From: Symsagittifera roscoffensis
Taxonomy: Eukaryota; Xenacoelomorpha; Acoela; Convolutidae
Assembly (NCBI RefSeq): GCF_963678635.1
Contig: NC_087071.1
Coordinates: 11,173,088 to 11,237,087, forward strand
Reading direction: 5' to 3'
Length of the DNA stretch: 64,000 nucleotides
Below are positions 1-11,300 of the stretch, in pieces (the first letter of the stretch is position 1; each line of letters opens with the position of its first letter). A model generated the notes under the pieces. The model searched no databases. It was given only the letters and a program-made list of their open reading frames with translations, and was not told where the DNA came from. The translations under genes and the position numbers were made by a program.

Positions 1-969
1 CTGCAAACGTTCAACATTCACTACCCCCGCGACAAGCCCAAGTATGATCCTGAGATATGTAAATCAATAAGCGAAGAAAAAGCGCGGTTGGCTACCGTAC
101 CACCCTACAGAGAATACACGAGCGAGCATTTGAAATATCTTCCATTAAAAACTGTATCTTGTGGACCGCTGGGAGTCCTAGAACGTGGCGATACCTCGGA
201 TCCAGTTTTTCCAGATAGTTCAGACTCCGAAACTGAGGTAACCATTGAAGCGCCGGAGGTGAATCCGGTTGTGCCGCCAAATCCAACCAGCAATTCCAAA
301 CCTAGCTCGTCGAGTAGAAGTTCAAAAAGCGGATCAAAACCTAGAAGATCGGCAGCGAAAAGACAAGCAGCAAATAATGACAACGGAATTGATGAAAAAA
401 GTTGTTCGAGTCCAAAATCCCGAAAATCTAGTGGCGCATCCTCGACCGCGTTCAAAGAAGAATTACCGTCGATTTCAGTTGACAGCATGACAAACATAGC
501 TTCAATTTGCGGCATTTGTTTCAAAAATAACCAAGAAAACAAGTTCAATCAACAGGAAAACTTGATATCTTGTTCTCAGTGTACCAATGCGGGACATCCT
601 ACTTGTTTAGAGCTTACAGATAGTATAGTTAGCGTGATTATGACTTATAACTGGCAATGTATGGAATGCAAAGTATGTATGACTTGCAAAAGCGCAACAG
701 ATGAGGAGAATTTGATGTTTTGTGACAATTGTGATCGCGGATATCATTCGTATTGTGTAGGCATGACTGAAATACCCAGTGGTAGATGGGTCTGTGAAAT
801 TTGCGGAGATTGTGTTTCATGTCTAAAAATGGAAAAGGAATTGAGCGGTGAATGGAAGCAAGAATTTACGCGGCCCAGAGATAAAACGGAGCCTAAATTC
901 CTGCAACGCCATTGCGACGAATGTTCAAGGCGGTTCAACAAGGGAGAGTTTTGTCCGATTTGTCTTAAG
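1..969 (+). CDS. PHF10: PHF10/SAYP-like PHD-finger protein, internal exon (5' end outside window)
   Basis: The reading frame is open from base 1, so the gene enters from the left; no start codon is assigned. Codons about 38-48 (HLKYLPLKTV) resemble the SAYP motif of PHF10/SAYP, subunits of PBAF-type SWI/SNF remodellers in other animals. A Ser/Lys-rich linker follows. Two adjacent PHD fingers come next: the first runs from the CGIC at codon 170 to the C-x2-C at 220-223, the second from CMTC at 226 to CEIC near 265-268 and includes CDNCDRGYH. A third cysteine cluster (CDEC, CPIC, codons 305-321) is interrupted by the splice site. The exon ends at AAG|GTATGT in phase 0. By family it should be a nuclear chromatin reader. 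The family call is fairly sure. Orthology to PHF10 rather than another double-PHD protein rests on the SAYP-like motif. Confidence 0.78.
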
Positions 970-2089
970 GTATGTTTTTTATTTTTCTTGAGGGTTCTTC
1001 ATATGATTGAGGGAGAGCGAGTTAAACGAAAAGTGCGGGCCTTGAAACTTGAAAAAAAAATTCGTCGCCTCAAACTGTCAGTCGAAGAAAAAAAACATTT
1101 GTCTCGATAAAAAAGCTGTCGGTGATTTGAAGATTTTTTTGGACGAAAAACACAGGGCTAATAAAACTTATTGCTCGAAACAAAGTTTCACAAATACAAA
1201 GAGTGTATAATCTTTTCGCGTATCAATATATTTATTATAATTGATTTATATAACGTTAATCCAAAGATTATAAAAACATTTTTGAAAAGCATAGAATATA
1301 AAATTGCGACATGTGAAAAACTGATTCGCATTTAAGAAAGCTCGAATGAAAGTTAATTCTAGCCAGCGAAAGTTAATTGTAGTAAGCGAAATTCACACGA
1401 ATTAAGAATACAACTACGTCTAATTTCCCATATTTGTAGTTTTGCATCGACATTTAAATTCAATTTTTGACCACGTCTAATTTGCTTTTTGTCTAAATTC
1501 CGAGGCCTCAGTATTTAAGAATATCTTCGACTTCACCTCACAAAACTATTGACTTATGTAAACAACATTTATTTATTTATTTTATTTAAATATTCATCAT
1601 GAGTAATCAAATTATCATTACACAATATGCAAAATTTCAAAAAATAACTCATGATAGGACAACCAGAAAGCCAACGAGAGGCTTGTTGAAGGTTGCCCCG
1701 TAAAGGAATCACATCATATGACATCAGATCAAAAGGTTCAATAATTAATTTAGGTCAAAGAGGCAAATTTAAAGCGAAAGAAAAAAAACAAGACTTAAAT
1801 AGTGCAATCACTCTTTTTTTTAAATTTAAGATCTTTATTCTTTAACATGAGAACCAGAGATATGATGCAAGCTTATACTTACAAGGGTATACAATTGACA
1901 GCGGGCGGTTGCGAAATAATGACAGTTAATTTAATCAGCGAGCAATTGGGCCCAGTTCTTAAGAGCTGGTAATCCAGTTGTTCGCTTTTTTCTAACTCCC
2001 CTTCTTATTGTCCACTGCCTGGTACCTTCGACGAGAGGTTATCAGGTCTAACCGAGGACTCAGGGAAGTTAGAATGGCTTAGTTTAAGT

Positions 2090-4916
2090 CTAGCGATATA
2101 ATTCATCAATCAAATGGCAATTTCTTATTATATATGAATCTAAGATTGAATGACAGAAAGCCTTTTTTGAATAATGGGTTTCAAAGGAGGAAGGTATAGT
2201 TACACACCAATTGGCTAAGATATTGATTAATTTGGCAACACGATGAGAAACAGATTTATATTTAAGCTTACTTTTCATTGATGGTAAAATACGAGCAATC
2301 TTTACTGATGACCTCGTTGAATAAAAAATAGTTTCACATTTCTGAGACAATTTCTTCATTGACTTTTTTCTTAAGAATTTCATATACATGTAACTCGTAT
2401 ACAGTAGCAATTTTGCTTTTGGCCATTATATCCGTTATCGAGTCACGATAACTTTTGCGAAAAGTTATACGAAAAAATCGTTTTTGTAGTTTATGAATAA
2501 CATCTAATGCACTTCTGCAAATTGCTCCATAAACAAGAACTCCATATTGAATACAATGTTGTAAATAAGTTTTGTAGTACATGACCATTTGTGAAATGGT
2601 CATCACATTACGAAGCCGGTATGCAACTCCGCAGAAGCGGGTTAATTTTTTTCGTAACATCTCAATATGATCTTTGAAGGATAGTTTATTATCCAATTCA
2701 ATGCCTAGGTATTTGCAGCTAGCAACGGGCTGTAAACAAGTGTCTGCAAAATATATAGCATCAGCTTTGGATTTTGAAAAAAATTAGTAGCTTAGACTTC
2801 GATCCTTCTACGGTAAGTTTATTAAACTTCATCCAATTATCTATTCGATTTATATCCTCTTGAAAGTCATCAAGGGAAGCGTTTTTGTTTTTAATAACAG
2901 ATGTATCGTAATCAAACAAAGTAAGTCGGCAATTTCTTACAATTCTGGGAAGATCATTGATATAGATCAAAAAGAGCAACAGTTCTAACACTGAACCCTG
3001 TGGCACCCCGCACAAAACATCTTTCAATTCGCTTTTAAATTGATTTAGGACAACATACTGTTTCCTATTAGACAAGTAACTTCTTAGAATTTCCAGCGAC
3101 TTTCCTCTTACTCCATACCGCTCTAATTTATCAATTAAGATCGCATGATTGACAGTGTCAAAATTTTTTTCAGATCTAATAAAACTAACATAACGTCTTT
3201 TTTCTTCTGATCTCTCAGGTTACGAACCTCTTCTGTTAGATCTAGAACCGCTTTAATTGTGCTTAATTTACTACGGAAGCCATATTGATTTGTACTGAGC
3301 AACTTGCATTTTTCTAAATAACTAGTTAATCTGAAATGAATTGTCTTCTCAAAGGTTTCTGATAGCGTTGATAACAAAGAAATGGGTCGATAATTTCCAT
3401 ATTCGTTTTGCAATCCACCTTTATGAATCGGAAAAACTTTGGCAATTTTTAAATATTTCGGATAGCACCCATTTGTGTAGCAGGTATTGAAAAAGTTCGT
3501 GAGCCATGGCGTGATCATTGGTTTACATAATTTGACTATTGCTGTTTTGATGCAAGCACAACCCGAGCTGAGTTTATTTGGTAATTCTGTTATTATTTGT
3601 TCTATTTCTGTTTCCTTTATACTCGGAAAGAACATTGAATAATCAACATTTTATAATGAAATAGGATCTGCAACTCCGATTTTATCACTTAGATTTGGAC
3701 CAATATTTACAAAAAAAATGTTTAAATTTTGAGCTTTTTTTTTCATTTATATCATCTGGCAACGTTACATTTTTATGTTTTCCCAGATATGCTGCAACCG
3801 CTTTGTGATACTTATGAGAGTCTGTTGTATTTAGCTTAGATCTCCAGAAACTTCTGAATGATTTCCGATTCAGGGCATTGGATTTGTTTCGTAATGAGTT
3901 ATATTTGATCTTGTTATCTTCTGTAGGGTTTTGTATATATGTCCTGTATGCGAATGCTTTTTTATTTGCGACTTTTTTCACTTCATTTGTCACCCAGGAC
4001 TTTCTTTTTTGGCACGTAACGAGTTTGAGAGGGAGCAAACCTATCAATGCAACTGAGAATTATTTCAGAGGAAATTTTCAGCAGATTTATCCAAATCCGA
4101 TTAGGTACCATCAACTTCCTTCAATTTGAACTGTAAGAGGAAAGCAAACCTTAACCATGTATCATCATTTTCAAAAACTTTCATATTTCTAAAGCTAAAT
4201 GTTTCTTTATATCCACTAATCAATTTTGGCATAGAGATAGAAACTTCAATAATGAAATGATCGGCTGGACTCCAGCGGTGTATGCAACTATTGTTAATTC
4301 CAATATTTCCCCAAATATGATCGATACAAGAGTTTGTTTTTGAAGTTACTCGTGTCGGTAACAGAGGTGACAACAAATGATAACCGAAAGAACTGAACAT
4401 TTCAGTAAGATCATCTCTTGCTTTGTGTTTTTTCATCATATCAATATTAAAATCTCCCATAATCACATGTCTCTTTTTCGACTTGGCTTCGGTTAAGACC
4501 TTTTCTAGTTTGTGGACAATATCCTCGACCCTCATTGACGGTTGACGGTACAAAACAGTTACAGTCGTTGCCGTTTTATCACCTGCTACAACCTCTATTT
4601 TTAAAATTTCTCCTGCAGACACCTCCACTAACTGACTTGTATTAAGCTCCGTTCGTATATATAAACCTACTCCACCTCCTCTGCTCAGCCGAGGGCTCGA
4701 GAAAAACTTTTATCCTTGCAAATTGAACAACTCGGCTGAATCATTAGGGTTCAGCCAAGTTTCAGTGACAGCGATAACAGCTGGGGCTATTGCAAGTTGC
4801 TCAAGACTTACTTTAAAGGCTTCATAATTAGATTTAAGTGATCGCACGTTAACATTTAGAAATGAAACAGCCTCAAGAACTTGGGTAAATGACGATGGGG
4901 AAATAAAATGAAACAA
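2090..4916 (-). pseudogene. LINE ORF2: endonuclease plus reverse transcriptase, multiply broken
   Basis: From 4916 downward: an endonuclease start with a TETWL motif, then in the same frame past one TAA (4710-4712) the segments GGGVGLY, GDFNID and SCIDHIW, and a later S-x-A-DH motif (4628-4101). The linker is in another frame (4047-3685). The RT follows in three shifted pieces: a fingers segment with YRPISLL and NQYGFR (3635-3135), the VPQGSVL motif and a catalytic box that reads FDYDT instead of F-x-DD-T (3075-2761), and the thumb/C-terminal part (2696-2090). Frameshifts and the altered catalytic box show it is dead. The EN type and domain order fit CR1/Jockey-like elements. Confidence 0.8.
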
Positions 4917-4970
4917 AATAAAATTGAGATTGAATAAAAGTCCCTACTGAGGCTGTCTTGTCTTAAATAC

Positions 4971-5957
4971 TTAACCAATGTCTTCTACATTAAACACACT
5001 TGAAGTAATGCTAACATTAGAATGAAGCTCAGTTTGAGGAGATTGTTTTGCTAAGTTATCAACATACTGCGCAATTTTTTCGGGTTTATTTCTGTGCTTT
5101 TTAACATAATCAAGGATTTGCTGATCCGACCCGGGACTTGGCGGAGACACTCGTTTTGGCGTTGTCGTGTTGTCATTTAGCCTCATCGTTGCATCTTGGT
5201 AACCTAATTGAAAAATTGATTTTCTCTTCTTTGCCAAAATTTGCGCTTTTCCAGAAGCAAGCAACGTTTCCGCATCAACCGAGTCTGCAACATTATTAGT
5301 GAACACCTTCCCGTTCTTACGCTTGATAAAGACTTGCGGTGCGCAATTGTTTGTTGTTGTTTTCAAATTAAGGCCTTTCATATAGTGGAGTAAATCCGAA
5401 TCTCTCTTTGTCAGTCTCTCAAAAAGGTATACAGGTTTTCTATTGATCTGATTGAGATAATGTCGTAAAAAATGCTTCCTTGCCCAGATACGGTCTTTCA
5501 CATCAAAATAGACAATTTTCACAATAATGGCTGGGGGGTTTTTGATGTCGCGAATTGGGCCTAGAGGGTGACACGCTACCATGGAATCACGAGGCACATA
5601 GATGTCAATTGCTTCACGAAAGAATGCGATTAGATCTTCTACATAATCAGAGCCATGTCGCAGAGGTTAATTGTTTATAATGATACAATCTTTTGAGGAA
5701 TAGCGCTCCAGATCATTTACTTTTTTCTTCAGAAAAATTAATTCATTTTTCATGTTTGCAATGGTGCCGCTTTGAGTTTCAACATGGGATAAAAGATCTT
5801 GCAGAATTGATTTCAAAGATGGGTCAATATCATTCGACAGTTGGTTGATATTTTCTTTGATAATGTTGAGTTGTAAGCAGCAAAACAGAGTGGTGAAAGA
5901 CATAGAAGTTTTTCCAAGCGACAATGCCTCAGCAATTGAAAATGTGTTGCCAAACAA
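4971..5957 (-). pseudogene. LINE ORF1 (coiled coil plus FP/RNA-binding-like domain), one in-frame stop
   Basis: Two open stretches (5957-5667 and 5597-4971) share one frame and are separated by a single TAA at 5669-5667. The first half has a heptad-like coiled coil ending in the motif LERYSSKDCIIINN, usual for LINE ORF1 proteins. The second half has the basic FP25K-like fold pattern, including IKRKNGKVF. Such proteins bind element RNA as multimers. Apart from the stop the frame looks well kept, so the copy is not very old or the stop is recent. Confidence 0.7.
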
Positions 5958-7027
5958 GTCGTTGATATGCCACTAGGAAAACAGTAGATTTTTGCACATT
6001 CGATCCTTCGGGCATGAAAATAGTCCCCAAATTTTCGCAGAAGCGCGATTTTTTTAAACTAGGGTTTCAGGACAACAGGCCGATTAGACGTGAATTTTTC
6101 ATCTTTCAGTTCTCAAAAATTTAATTAATTTTTAGTCAATAATAAGCGTTATTCATGACAATGCGCAACATGGGAATAACATCAGGTACTTGAATGAGCC
6201 TGTTTTTGAAATGCAAATGAATTATAGACATGAGAAACCACTTCAAGAAAAGTTCAAGTTAAGCATTCCTAACATCAATTAGAGGCTCGAAATGTATTTA
6301 AAAATCATACTGGTAGATAAAGTTCATGAAACTGAAAAAGCCTTCAAAAAGGTCTCTAAGTTAATCATATTTCATGACTTTCTGACAAAAGTTTTGGTTT
6401 GAAGTATCGTCGTTTGATTTCCAGCACCCCTTAACTAGACTAAGCGGCGACATTAAGTCTGTCAATCAAATTTGTTCAATCCTTGGTAAAGGCCTGGCTG
6501 GTTAAAAATGAAATTTCGAGCAAAAGCGAAAACTCAGTCACTGTAAAAATGTACAAGGATTATATCGTCATCCTTTAAACTGAGTTTAATTGGAAGATTT
6601 GCAGTTTTGTGTTGAGCGAAGATTTATGGAAGGTCCATACTGTTTACATTGGTCTGAATGCATTTCGTGACAAAGCGAAAACCAAACTGCCAGAGAACAG
6701 TGAAATTGTTTTGAAAATTGAAGCGTTGAAGCAAAGTTTTGATGATATAATTTATAAAACATTGATCTGAGAAGTTTATTTTTTGAAACATTGTTCTGAG
6801 AATATAGTTTTCGAAACGTTAACTGTTTTAAATTCTGTCGAAAAAGTTGTTCGGAAAATGTCAGTGCAATTTAATCATTTTTTATCTGGGCCCGTATAAG
6901 TTCCAGGGATTTTTCGTATACCGTTGACAACCTGTGTATTTTAACTGATTTCTATTTTCAGGTCTTGTCTCAGTACTTTTTTTGGTTTAAAAAAAAAAAC
7001 AAAAAGAAAATTGGCGTTTTTGTTTAG

Positions 7028-7279
7028 GTTTTTGATCTGAGCAAAGAGTCTCCTGGCGAAACCCTATCGAACTGTATGTCCTGCGAACGTCTAGTTCACA
7101 TTGAATGCGACTCAAAGTTCGCCTCCGAATGCAAGGCTGAAAAACATTTCCAACTTGCCTCACCGACCACGAGCAATAGAAATAGCAGAAGAAAGAATCC
7201 GTATAATTGCAGTATTTGTAGAGGAGATATTGAGGAGAGAATGGACTCTTTTCACGTGAGGAACAAACATGATAAATGA
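7028..7279 (+). CDS. PHF10: PHF10-like gene, terminal exon
   Basis: This exon starts after TTTTGTTTAG and is in phase with the exon ending at 969. It reads VFDLSKES..., then NCMSCERLVHIECD, and near the end YNCSIC, finishing at TGA 7277-7279. Joined to the first exon's CDEC and CPIC, these cysteines and the histidine complete a third, atypical PHD-like finger, interrupted by a 6-kb intron. The C-terminus is short and basic (SRRKN; VRNKHDK). No further exon is needed, since the stop is clean. Confidence 0.72.
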   Translation, partial: VFDLSKESPGETLSNCMSCERLVHIECDSKFASECKAEKHFQLASPTTSNRNSRRKNPYNCSICRGDIEERMDSFHVRNKHDK

Positions 7280-7361
7280 ACGTTGTTGTCTTTAGTTGTT
7301 AAGGCGGTTGCTCAACATTATCCATTCAAATGACTGTAATTTTTTGATAGGATTATTTATT

Positions 7362-8100
7362 AATCTTAGAAGTATTCGGGGCCTTTTTTGTCCGCATTAC
7401 TTCTTCGTGGGTTGAAATAAGGTTATCAATTTAAATGGCTGTTTCACTTTTTTGCTGTTGGCACTGATTATAAATTTCTTTGAATTAATTTTTTGGCAGG
7501 CAATAATTAAGAGGGTCGAGTTTAAGTATTTTGTGAGACATAATTTAGATTTTTTGTTTGATAGATCTTTCTCTTGAATGTAACAAAATCAATGTAGAAA
7601 CTGTGCGCTCCTATTTCTACAAGCAACCGTCTCTAGATTTTTGTAAGGTTGATAGTTTCTTTGAAACGTAATACTGATGTTATGATTTTTATTTGTTTCG
7701 TTGTATACCTGAATTCATGTGTTTAAAACCGCAGTTATTTGATAAATTTTTTATTTCGGCAAAAACGATATTGAAGTTTCGTCGTTAACACACTTCTATC
7801 TGAGTTTTTCAGTCCATACAGACACTAAATAAAAAGCGTGAAATGAGCACACAAATTTTGTGCTGGTATACAACTTCGAAAAATCAATGGTTCAGAAACT
7901 TCATTTGGCACATGTTTAAAATTTCGCAATGTTAAAATTTCAAATAACTTCAATGGTTGAATTGTTTACACAAGCCGACTGTTGGAGCGTTAAATCTGTT
8001 GGAGCGCGAATGATTCAACTCTACGTTTTTTCTATATTCACAACAGAAACTATCGAAATTTTTGTTTCGCAATTTGTTTAACTAAAAATTATTTTCTGAA
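7362..8100 (+). repeat. Segment duplicated at 62535-63660 (copy 1)
   Basis: From AATCTTAGAAGTATTC onward this stretch matches 62535 onward in the same orientation. Shared stretches include CAGGCAATAATTAAG, GCTCCTATTTCTACAA and CCATACAGACAC. Copy 2 has an extra insertion near 62905-63040 and other indels. It contains the probable 3' UTR or downstream region of the PHF10-like gene. No coding potential is seen. Confidence 0.75.
7828..7833 (+). terminator. Possible polyadenylation signal AATAAA for the PHF10-like gene
   Basis: A canonical AATAAA lies 549 bp after the stop codon, in otherwise gene-free DNA. It falls inside the segment duplicated at 62.5-63.7 kb, where the corresponding hexamer is not kept, so the assignment is tentative. 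Confidence 0.25.
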
Positions 8101-8102
8101 CC

Positions 8103-10010
8103 CTATGCTGTGGTGCTTTCAGGGCAGATTCAAGGGTTGCAAGACTGGCGTCTAAGTATCAATGCTCAAATCTTTTAGGTTATCGAGACCTGGAGTTGTT
8201 CATTATTTTTTACTCTTTTTCAAAAATATAGATATAAAAAAATAACCGAACATCGGAGAAAAAACTAACCAAAATTCTCAACCTTATAGGGGGGGGGGGG
8301 GGGGGGCTGTCAGGGTACACTCAAGGGTTGCAAATTTGGAGTACAAGTATGACTGCTCAAATGTTTTTGGTTTTCGAGGTTTGGCGTTTTTTAAGATATG
8401 TATTTTTTTTCAAAAATCAAAAAAAATCAAGCGAACTTGAACTTCTGAAACCTATAGTGGGCAGCTATCAGGGTGTACTCAGTGGTTGCAAATTTGGCGT
8501 TCAAATAAAGCTGCTCATATCCTTTTGGTTTTCGATATATGGCCTTTTTATGGTTTTTATAAACAAAATTTCGAAAAATTCAGAAGTGAAAGAATTAACC
8601 GAACTTAAAATTCTCAACCTTATAGTGGGCTGCTCTGAGGATACACTCAGGGGTTGCGCAGCTAACGTCCAAATAAAGCTGCTCGAATCCTTTCGGTTTT
8701 TGAGTACAGGCGTTTTTTATGATTTCTTTTTTCTCAAAAAACTGATATAAACAAACTAAACCAAAGTTGAGTGTCTCAACCCTATTGTGGTGTATATTCA
8801 GGGTACACGTAGGGGTTGCAAATCTGAAATCTAACTGCGCAAATTATTTTGGTCTCTGAAAAATGGCATTTTTTCTGATTTCATTTTTTTCTTCGAAAAA
8901 CCTAGATAAGATCTAACCGAGCTTGAAATTATCAACGCCATAGTGGCGTGCTGTCAAGGTACATCCTGGGGTTGCAAAGCTACTGTCCAATTATGATTGC
9001 TCAAATCTTTCTGATTTTCGTGTATGGCGTTTTTTTATTAAATAATTTATTTTTTTAAAAATCTAAATATAAAAAAACTAAGCCAACTTGAAATTCTCAA
9101 TCTTATAGTGGGCTGCTGTCAAGATGCACCCAGGAATTGCAAATATGGCGTCCAAACAAAGCTGTTCAAATCAATTTGATTTTCGTGAATGGCGTTTTTA
9201 TGATTTCATTTTAAAAAGCACTTGGACAAAAAAGGTTAACGAACTTGAAGTACTGTCAGCGAACAGTCAGGGGCTGCAAAGTTGCTGTCCAATTATGACT
9301 GCTCAAATTTTTTTGGTTTTCGTGAATGGCGTTTTTTTTTCGTTCTTTTTTTTTGAAAAAAAAAAACGAGAATTCGTTCTTTTTTTTGGAAAAACTTAAA
9401 TAAAAAAGCTAACAAAACTATTTCAAGCTTTTGTTAAGGTGCTGTAAGATGAGTACATTCAAGAGTTCCTGTTTTTTTTCTCTAATTGGACTGCTCAAAG
9501 TATTTTGGTTTCCAAGATAAGTCGTTTCTTAAAATTTTCTGATTTTTGTTCCAAAATTTTGAATCTAAAACACATACTCAACTTCAAATTCTATTTTAAA
9601 CCCTAATGCGTGTACTAAAGCTGGGCATTGCAAATCGATTCTCTAAATATGACTGATCGGATCCTTTTGGTTTGCGAGATAAGGCGATTTTTACTATTTT
9701 TCCCTTTTTTTTCAAAATACTCGAAAAAAAAACAAATTAACCGACCTTGAAATTTTCAACATTAATGGTGGGGTTCTGTTAAAGTACAAACCGGTGGTAC
9801 TGTCAGGTTATAAACCTGGCCTCTACTTTTTACTGCTCGATTTTTTCTTGTTTCAAAAATTCTAAGATTTAAAAGCAAGTGTAGAAACTGATTTTCAATC
9901 CGATGGTGGCATCCTGTCAGGGAATAATGTATAGGAGCAAATCTGCCCTCTATTTTATCAAATCAGTTTTGGTTTCCGAGATAAGGTGTTTTTTTTCTGA
10001 AAAAAAAAAC
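8103..10010 (+). repeat. Decaying tandem array of about 160-bp satellite monomers
   Basis: About a dozen diverged units recur every 155-175 bp. Each has a core like CCCTATAGTGGGCTGCTGTC, then GGGTACACTCAGGGGTTGCAAA, then a 'tgactgctcaaat' block and an A/T-rich spacer. Cores are visible near 8110, 8285, 8450, 8615, 8780, 8935, 9100, 9265, 9600, 9765 and 9900. Units become less regular to the right. One unit carries an 18-G run at 8289-8306. Short ORFs here are by-products of the repeat. Confidence 0.8.
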
Positions 10011-11117
10011 ACAGATATATGAGCCCAGTTTATCGTCACGGTTGCATTAAAAATCGCTGTTTTAGCACATGTTTCAGAAAGTTCTTTTTTTCTTCAACGA
10101 TCTATTTGAAGCACCGTAGTTGCGATTCATGCACTAGTTTTTTTAAGGGTTGGCCAGCTAAGATAGATGTAGAGAGTTAGTTCTAATTGGTTCAACTTGG
10201 AAGGGGTGATGATTTTCTGAAGTGGGTGGAGTCAATAAACGTGAAACTTAAGGGGAAAACTACAATAGAAATATGAAATCTATATTTTGGGTTCATGTAA
10301 ACCGGGATACTACCGCCAAGTAGGACTATCCTGCCTTGCTTTACTGCTCCTGACTGGTTTACAGAATGGTCAAGTTTTACATCAATGATGGTTATTTAAC
10401 TTTTTGGTTGATTAGAACTTAAGACCATTTATCCACGGGGGATAGGACCAACACAAGAGCTGTACAGCTCATCACGGCGAACCGCTGTTGTGCCCCTGTT
10501 TAAGAACTACATGCAATTCTTTTGGTTATTTTTTAATACAAAACTCCAAATGTTGGACCGGTGTCTTAAATGTATTACGCTTGAAAATCCGACAGGTTTA
10601 TGCATATCTGAGCCCACGTCCGAATGTTTTGAAAAGAGCCAGGTTCTTAGATGAATTGGATTTCTCCTCTGAAATTTTCACCCTTATTGTAATTGATCAA
10701 TTTTTCAACTGCTCATGATGAATTGACTGTTGCGTTTTTATAAGCATATGCTCTCTAAAACAGATTTTTTTTTTCGAAAAAGTCTATTGGTTCGGGGCAG
10801 TTTCGGTTTTGTTTTAAGCCGTTTAAGATTACATGAAAGAGTGAGCTCTTGGAATAAAAGATCGCATGAATACAGCTACTTGTCATAGCAACTGAAAGCT
10901 TGACAGTCGAAAATGTATAAAGTATGGGTAAAAAAATTATCATGCTTTCTGAGTTTCGCTTACTGTTGCATGCATATTCATCTCTATATTAGTGATTTGA
11001 AGAAAAATTTTAAGAAAAAATATAAATTTTACATTGAGCCTATAGATTTTGGTGCTTCTGCTTAGCCTGTCATTTGATTCAAAACGATTGTCCGTTTTTA
11101 AATTATGCTGTAAGCTG
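10011..11117. other. Gene-free AT-rich stretch
   Basis: I see no exon with splice signals, RNA gene or repeat family here. A less AT-rich patch at about 10310-10500 has short palindromic pieces (for example AGAGCTGTACAGCTC at about 10457-10471) but nothing I can name. The ORF at 10488-10718 has no recognisable features. Confidence 0.4.
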
Positions 11118-11246
11118 CTAAAACTTTTGACCAGTAAAGGTAGAGATCATTTTGGGTTCTAGGTTGATGACCACAATCGCAGGCTCAAAGACATCCCTGA
11201 ATCCCTTGACGCAAATCGGCTTTTTGCATTCTGTACATTTATCATT
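11118..11246 (-). CDS. Possible terminal exon of an unrecognised minus-strand gene
   Basis: On the minus strand a good acceptor (ATTGTTTACAG) precedes an open stretch of 42 codons beginning NDKCTECKKPIC and ending at TAG 11118-11120. The C-x2-C-x4-C spacing hints at a small zinc-binding end, slightly like the C-termini of some DNA transposases, but this is too short to classify. I found no upstream exon before the satellite DNA or the helicase gene. It could be a chance ORF. Confidence 0.25.
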   Translation of the reverse strand, partial: NDKCTECKKPICVKGFRDVFEPAIVVINLEPKMISTFTGQKF

Positions 11247-11300
11247 CTGTAAACAATGATAAATGTACACCTTATCTGCTGGAAGTGACGTAAGTAGCAC

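Larger units (their letters stand above)
1568..5960 (-). mobile_element. Degenerate non-LTR (LINE) retrotransposon with ORF1 and ORF2
   Basis: Read on the minus strand, the order is ORF1 (coiled coil plus FP-like domain), an AP-endonuclease, a reverse transcriptase and a 3' UTR. This is typical of CR1/Jockey-type LINEs. On the plus strand the low-coordinate end shows a TTTA-rich stretch at about 1568-1588, so the minus-strand 3' end carries an AAAT-type tail. A second possible end is the AATAAA (complement of 1834-1839) followed by an A run (complement of 1812-1821), so the 3' boundary is uncertain. The upper boundary is set by the first ORF1 codon and may extend further. I found no convincing target-site duplication. 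The element lies antisense inside a host intron. Confidence 0.8.
970..7027 (+). other. 6.06-kb intron of the PHF10-like gene
   Basis: The donor GTATGT follows AAG at 967-969. The acceptor TTTTGTTTAG ends at 7027. Both sides are phase 0, and the joined frame continues the cysteine pattern, which supports the model. The intron holds an antisense non-LTR retrotransposon at about 1568-5960. The remaining parts (970-1567 and 5961-7027) are AT-rich, and I see no gene or structured element in them. Confidence 0.75.

Noticed and set aside
92-548. Minus-strand ORFs opposite the PHF10-like exon
   Set aside because: The plus strand has the PHD cysteine pattern and good splice sites; the minus frames are shadows.
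8328-9399. Plus-strand ORFs of 140 and 91 codons
   Set aside because: They lie in the 160-bp satellite and repeat the same phrases in each monomer, so they are products of the repeat.
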